Shown here one piece after another: positions 63,415 to 64,000 of a DNA stretch of 64,000 bases. The DNA lies in the NCBI GenBank assembly GCA_036226585.1, contig CP108997.1, positions 3,224,001-3,288,000 on the forward strand, read 5' to 3'. Every line of letters begins with the position of its first letter. Within the stretch, counting starts at the first letter, position 1. The DNA comes from Streptomyces sp. NBC_00708 (lineage in GTDB: Bacteria; Actinomycetota; Actinomycetes; Streptomycetales; Streptomycetaceae). Both the position numbers and the translations under genes were made by a program. The notes beneath the pieces are model-generated. The model was given only the letters and a program-made list of their open reading frames with translations, searched no databases and was not told the DNA's origin.

Positions 63415-63461
63415 TTCCCAAGCTCAGAGGGCAAGTTCGGCTCTCGTGACCCGTTCTTCGA
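63415..63461 (+). repeat. Degenerate copy of the tRNA-Gly 3' half (attR-like)
   Basis: TTCCCAAGCTCAGAG matches the tRNA exactly. The next 32 bases (GGCAAGTTCGGCTCTCGTGACC...) match its T arm and acceptor with about 8 differences. No 5' half is present. It is the expected footprint of integration into the 3' end of tRNA-Gly followed by mutation. Confidence 0.8.
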
Positions 63462-63462
63462 A

Positions 63463-64000
63463 TCAAGGCCCTGGTCGACGACCGGGGCCTTTTGCGTTCC
63501 GCACAGCACTCACGTGCCGGAAGGGCCGACGATCTCGCCCTCCAACAGTTCCAGCGCCTCCTCCCTCCCACCGGAAGCGGTCCGCTCCGCCGCCCGTCTT
63601 CGGCCGGTGGGGCTCGTACGACCCGATCCGTACGCCCATTTCCCGGAGCTGAGTCAGGCTCCGGCCGTATGCCGGGTGGGCGGCCATGGCCGTGTTCACG
63701 TACGGGAGGACGGCGGTCGGGATGCCCATCCCGTATGCCTCGCACAGGATGCCGAGGGCCAGGGTGTCGGCGATGCCGGCCGTCCATTTGTTGATCGTGT
63801 TGAAGGTGGCGGGCGCGACGGCGATGGCGTCGGCGGGCGGGAACGCACGAGCGTCGCCGGGGCTGCGCCAAGCCGACCGGATCGGGTAGCCGGTCCGGGC
63901 CTCCACCGCTTCCGTGTCGAGAAACCCGAGGCCCTGGGGTGTGGCCACCACCCCGACACGCCAGCCCTTGCCCTGCGCGGCGCTGATCAGCCGGTGGGCG
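63463..64000 (-). CDS. Flavoprotein (PPC-decarboxylase-like), 5' end beyond window, 3' frameshift
   Basis: Partial gene; the N-terminus lies past the window edge. The visible part is a flavoprotein-family (HFCD) domain: VGVVATPQGLGFLDTE, ADAIAVAPATFNTINKWTAG, IADTLALGILCEAYG and the phosphate-binding-like LPYVNTAMAAHPAYG. After RFRWE the frame degenerates to Gly/Arg-rich sequence. Dropping one G near 63565 restores EEALELLEGEIVGPSGT with a stop at 63510. A one-base insertion in a G run, or a base-calling error, is likely. Substrate unknown. Confidence 0.8.
   Translation of the reverse strand, partial: AHRLISAAQGKGWRVGVVATPQGLGFLDTEAVEARTGYPIRSAWRSPGDARAFPPADAIAVAPATFNTINKWTAGIADTLALGILCEAYGMGIPTAVLPYVNTAMAAHPAYGRSLTQLREMGVRIGSYEPHRPKTGGGADRFRWEGGGAGTVGGRDRRPFRHVSAVRNAKGPGRRPGP
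63465..63493. terminator. Terminator hairpin beyond the attR copy
   Basis: AAGGCCCTGGTC, loop GAC, GACCGGGGCCTT (one mismatch) followed by TTTT on the + strand. It may be the original terminator of the tRNA gene displaced by the insertion, and also ends the leftward flavoprotein gene. Confidence 0.75.

Larger units (their letters stand above)
60506..63461. mobile_element. Remnant of an element integrated at tRNA-Gly
   Basis: The segment from the tRNA anticodon loop to a degenerate copy of the tRNA 3' half at 63415-63461 has the geometry of an integrated genomic island: attL inside an intact tRNA gene and attR about 2.9 kb away. The cargo is mosaic and decayed: a sigma-factor pseudogene, DUF4287, DUF998, and an RHH/PIN pair with a broken toxin. 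No integrase, excisionase or replication gene remains, so it cannot move by itself. Confidence 0.65.

Noticed and set aside
60506..63461. Active integrative plasmid or prophage
   Set aside because: No integrase, excisionase, replication or transfer gene, and the att copy and cargo are mutated.

Overview
The window is actinomycete DNA, almost certainly Streptomyces. It is very G+C rich, genes are packed tightly and often overlap by ATGA or GTGA, GTG starts are common, and the gene set is typical of the genus: SigE-family sigma factor, asd-lysC, recR-ybaB, DasR-box chitinases, CYP107-like P450, Trp-kynurenine genes, and dnaK-grpE-dnaJ-hspR with clpB under HAIR boxes. Nearly all of it looks like conserved core chromosome. 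One small, decayed foreign insertion lies beside a tRNA-Gly gene at the right end.

Layout. 0-5 kb: an ECF sigma factor with a membrane partner, then lysC-asd for aspartate-family amino acids, including an internal start for the aspartokinase beta subunit. 5-9.8 kb: small secreted protein, DUF5063, recR, ybaB, SLATT protein and a GntR regulator. 9.9-14.3 kb: a PASTA-less Ser/Thr kinase and a large secreted beta-propeller/Ig-like protein. 14.3-17.6 kb: a second DNA sliding clamp and two GH19 chitinases, each behind a tandem DasR-type box; the second appears to start at CTG. 17.8-27 kb: purA, a degenerate diacylglycerol-kinase-like protein, a GbsR/MarR regulator divergent from an ABC exporter, a P450 and a two-component system. 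27-30.2 kb: tryptophan 2,3-dioxygenase, kynureninase and an arylformamidase-like hydrolase, together giving Trp to anthranilate. 30.3-43.6 kb: housekeeping and transport genes (DUF3151, DHA2 MFS, MalY-like, fba, pyrE, mutarotase, SRPBCC, spermidine synthase, DUF2617, aminotransferase, YbjN, MFS). A perfect parS sequence sits inside the pyrE terminator palindrome.

43.8-54.5 kb is the HspR heat-shock block: clpB and dnaK-grpE-dnaJ-hspR, both with HAIR inverted repeats. Between them is the most unusual part of the window. A tiny secreted peptide carries four 12-residue GDIAW repeats. It is followed by a small Rieske-like protein without cluster ligands. It is divergent from the first of two tandem paralogous LuxR-type regulators that share an upstream motif. 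I know of no described function for this set and propose it as the candidate uncharacterised system.

54.6-60.3 kb: a degenerate sugar transferase, a membrane Fe-S reductase (EtfD-like), a Yip1 protein, a phosphoribosyltransferase, dcd and an unlisted 57-residue zinc-ribbon protein. 60.5-63.5 kb: tRNA-Gly(CCC) and a ~2.9-kb remnant bounded by a degenerate copy of the tRNA 3' half. It holds a sigma-factor pseudogene, DUF4287, DUF998 and an RHH/PIN toxin-antitoxin pair whose toxin is decayed. The window ends inside a flavoprotein gene with a 3'-terminal frameshift.
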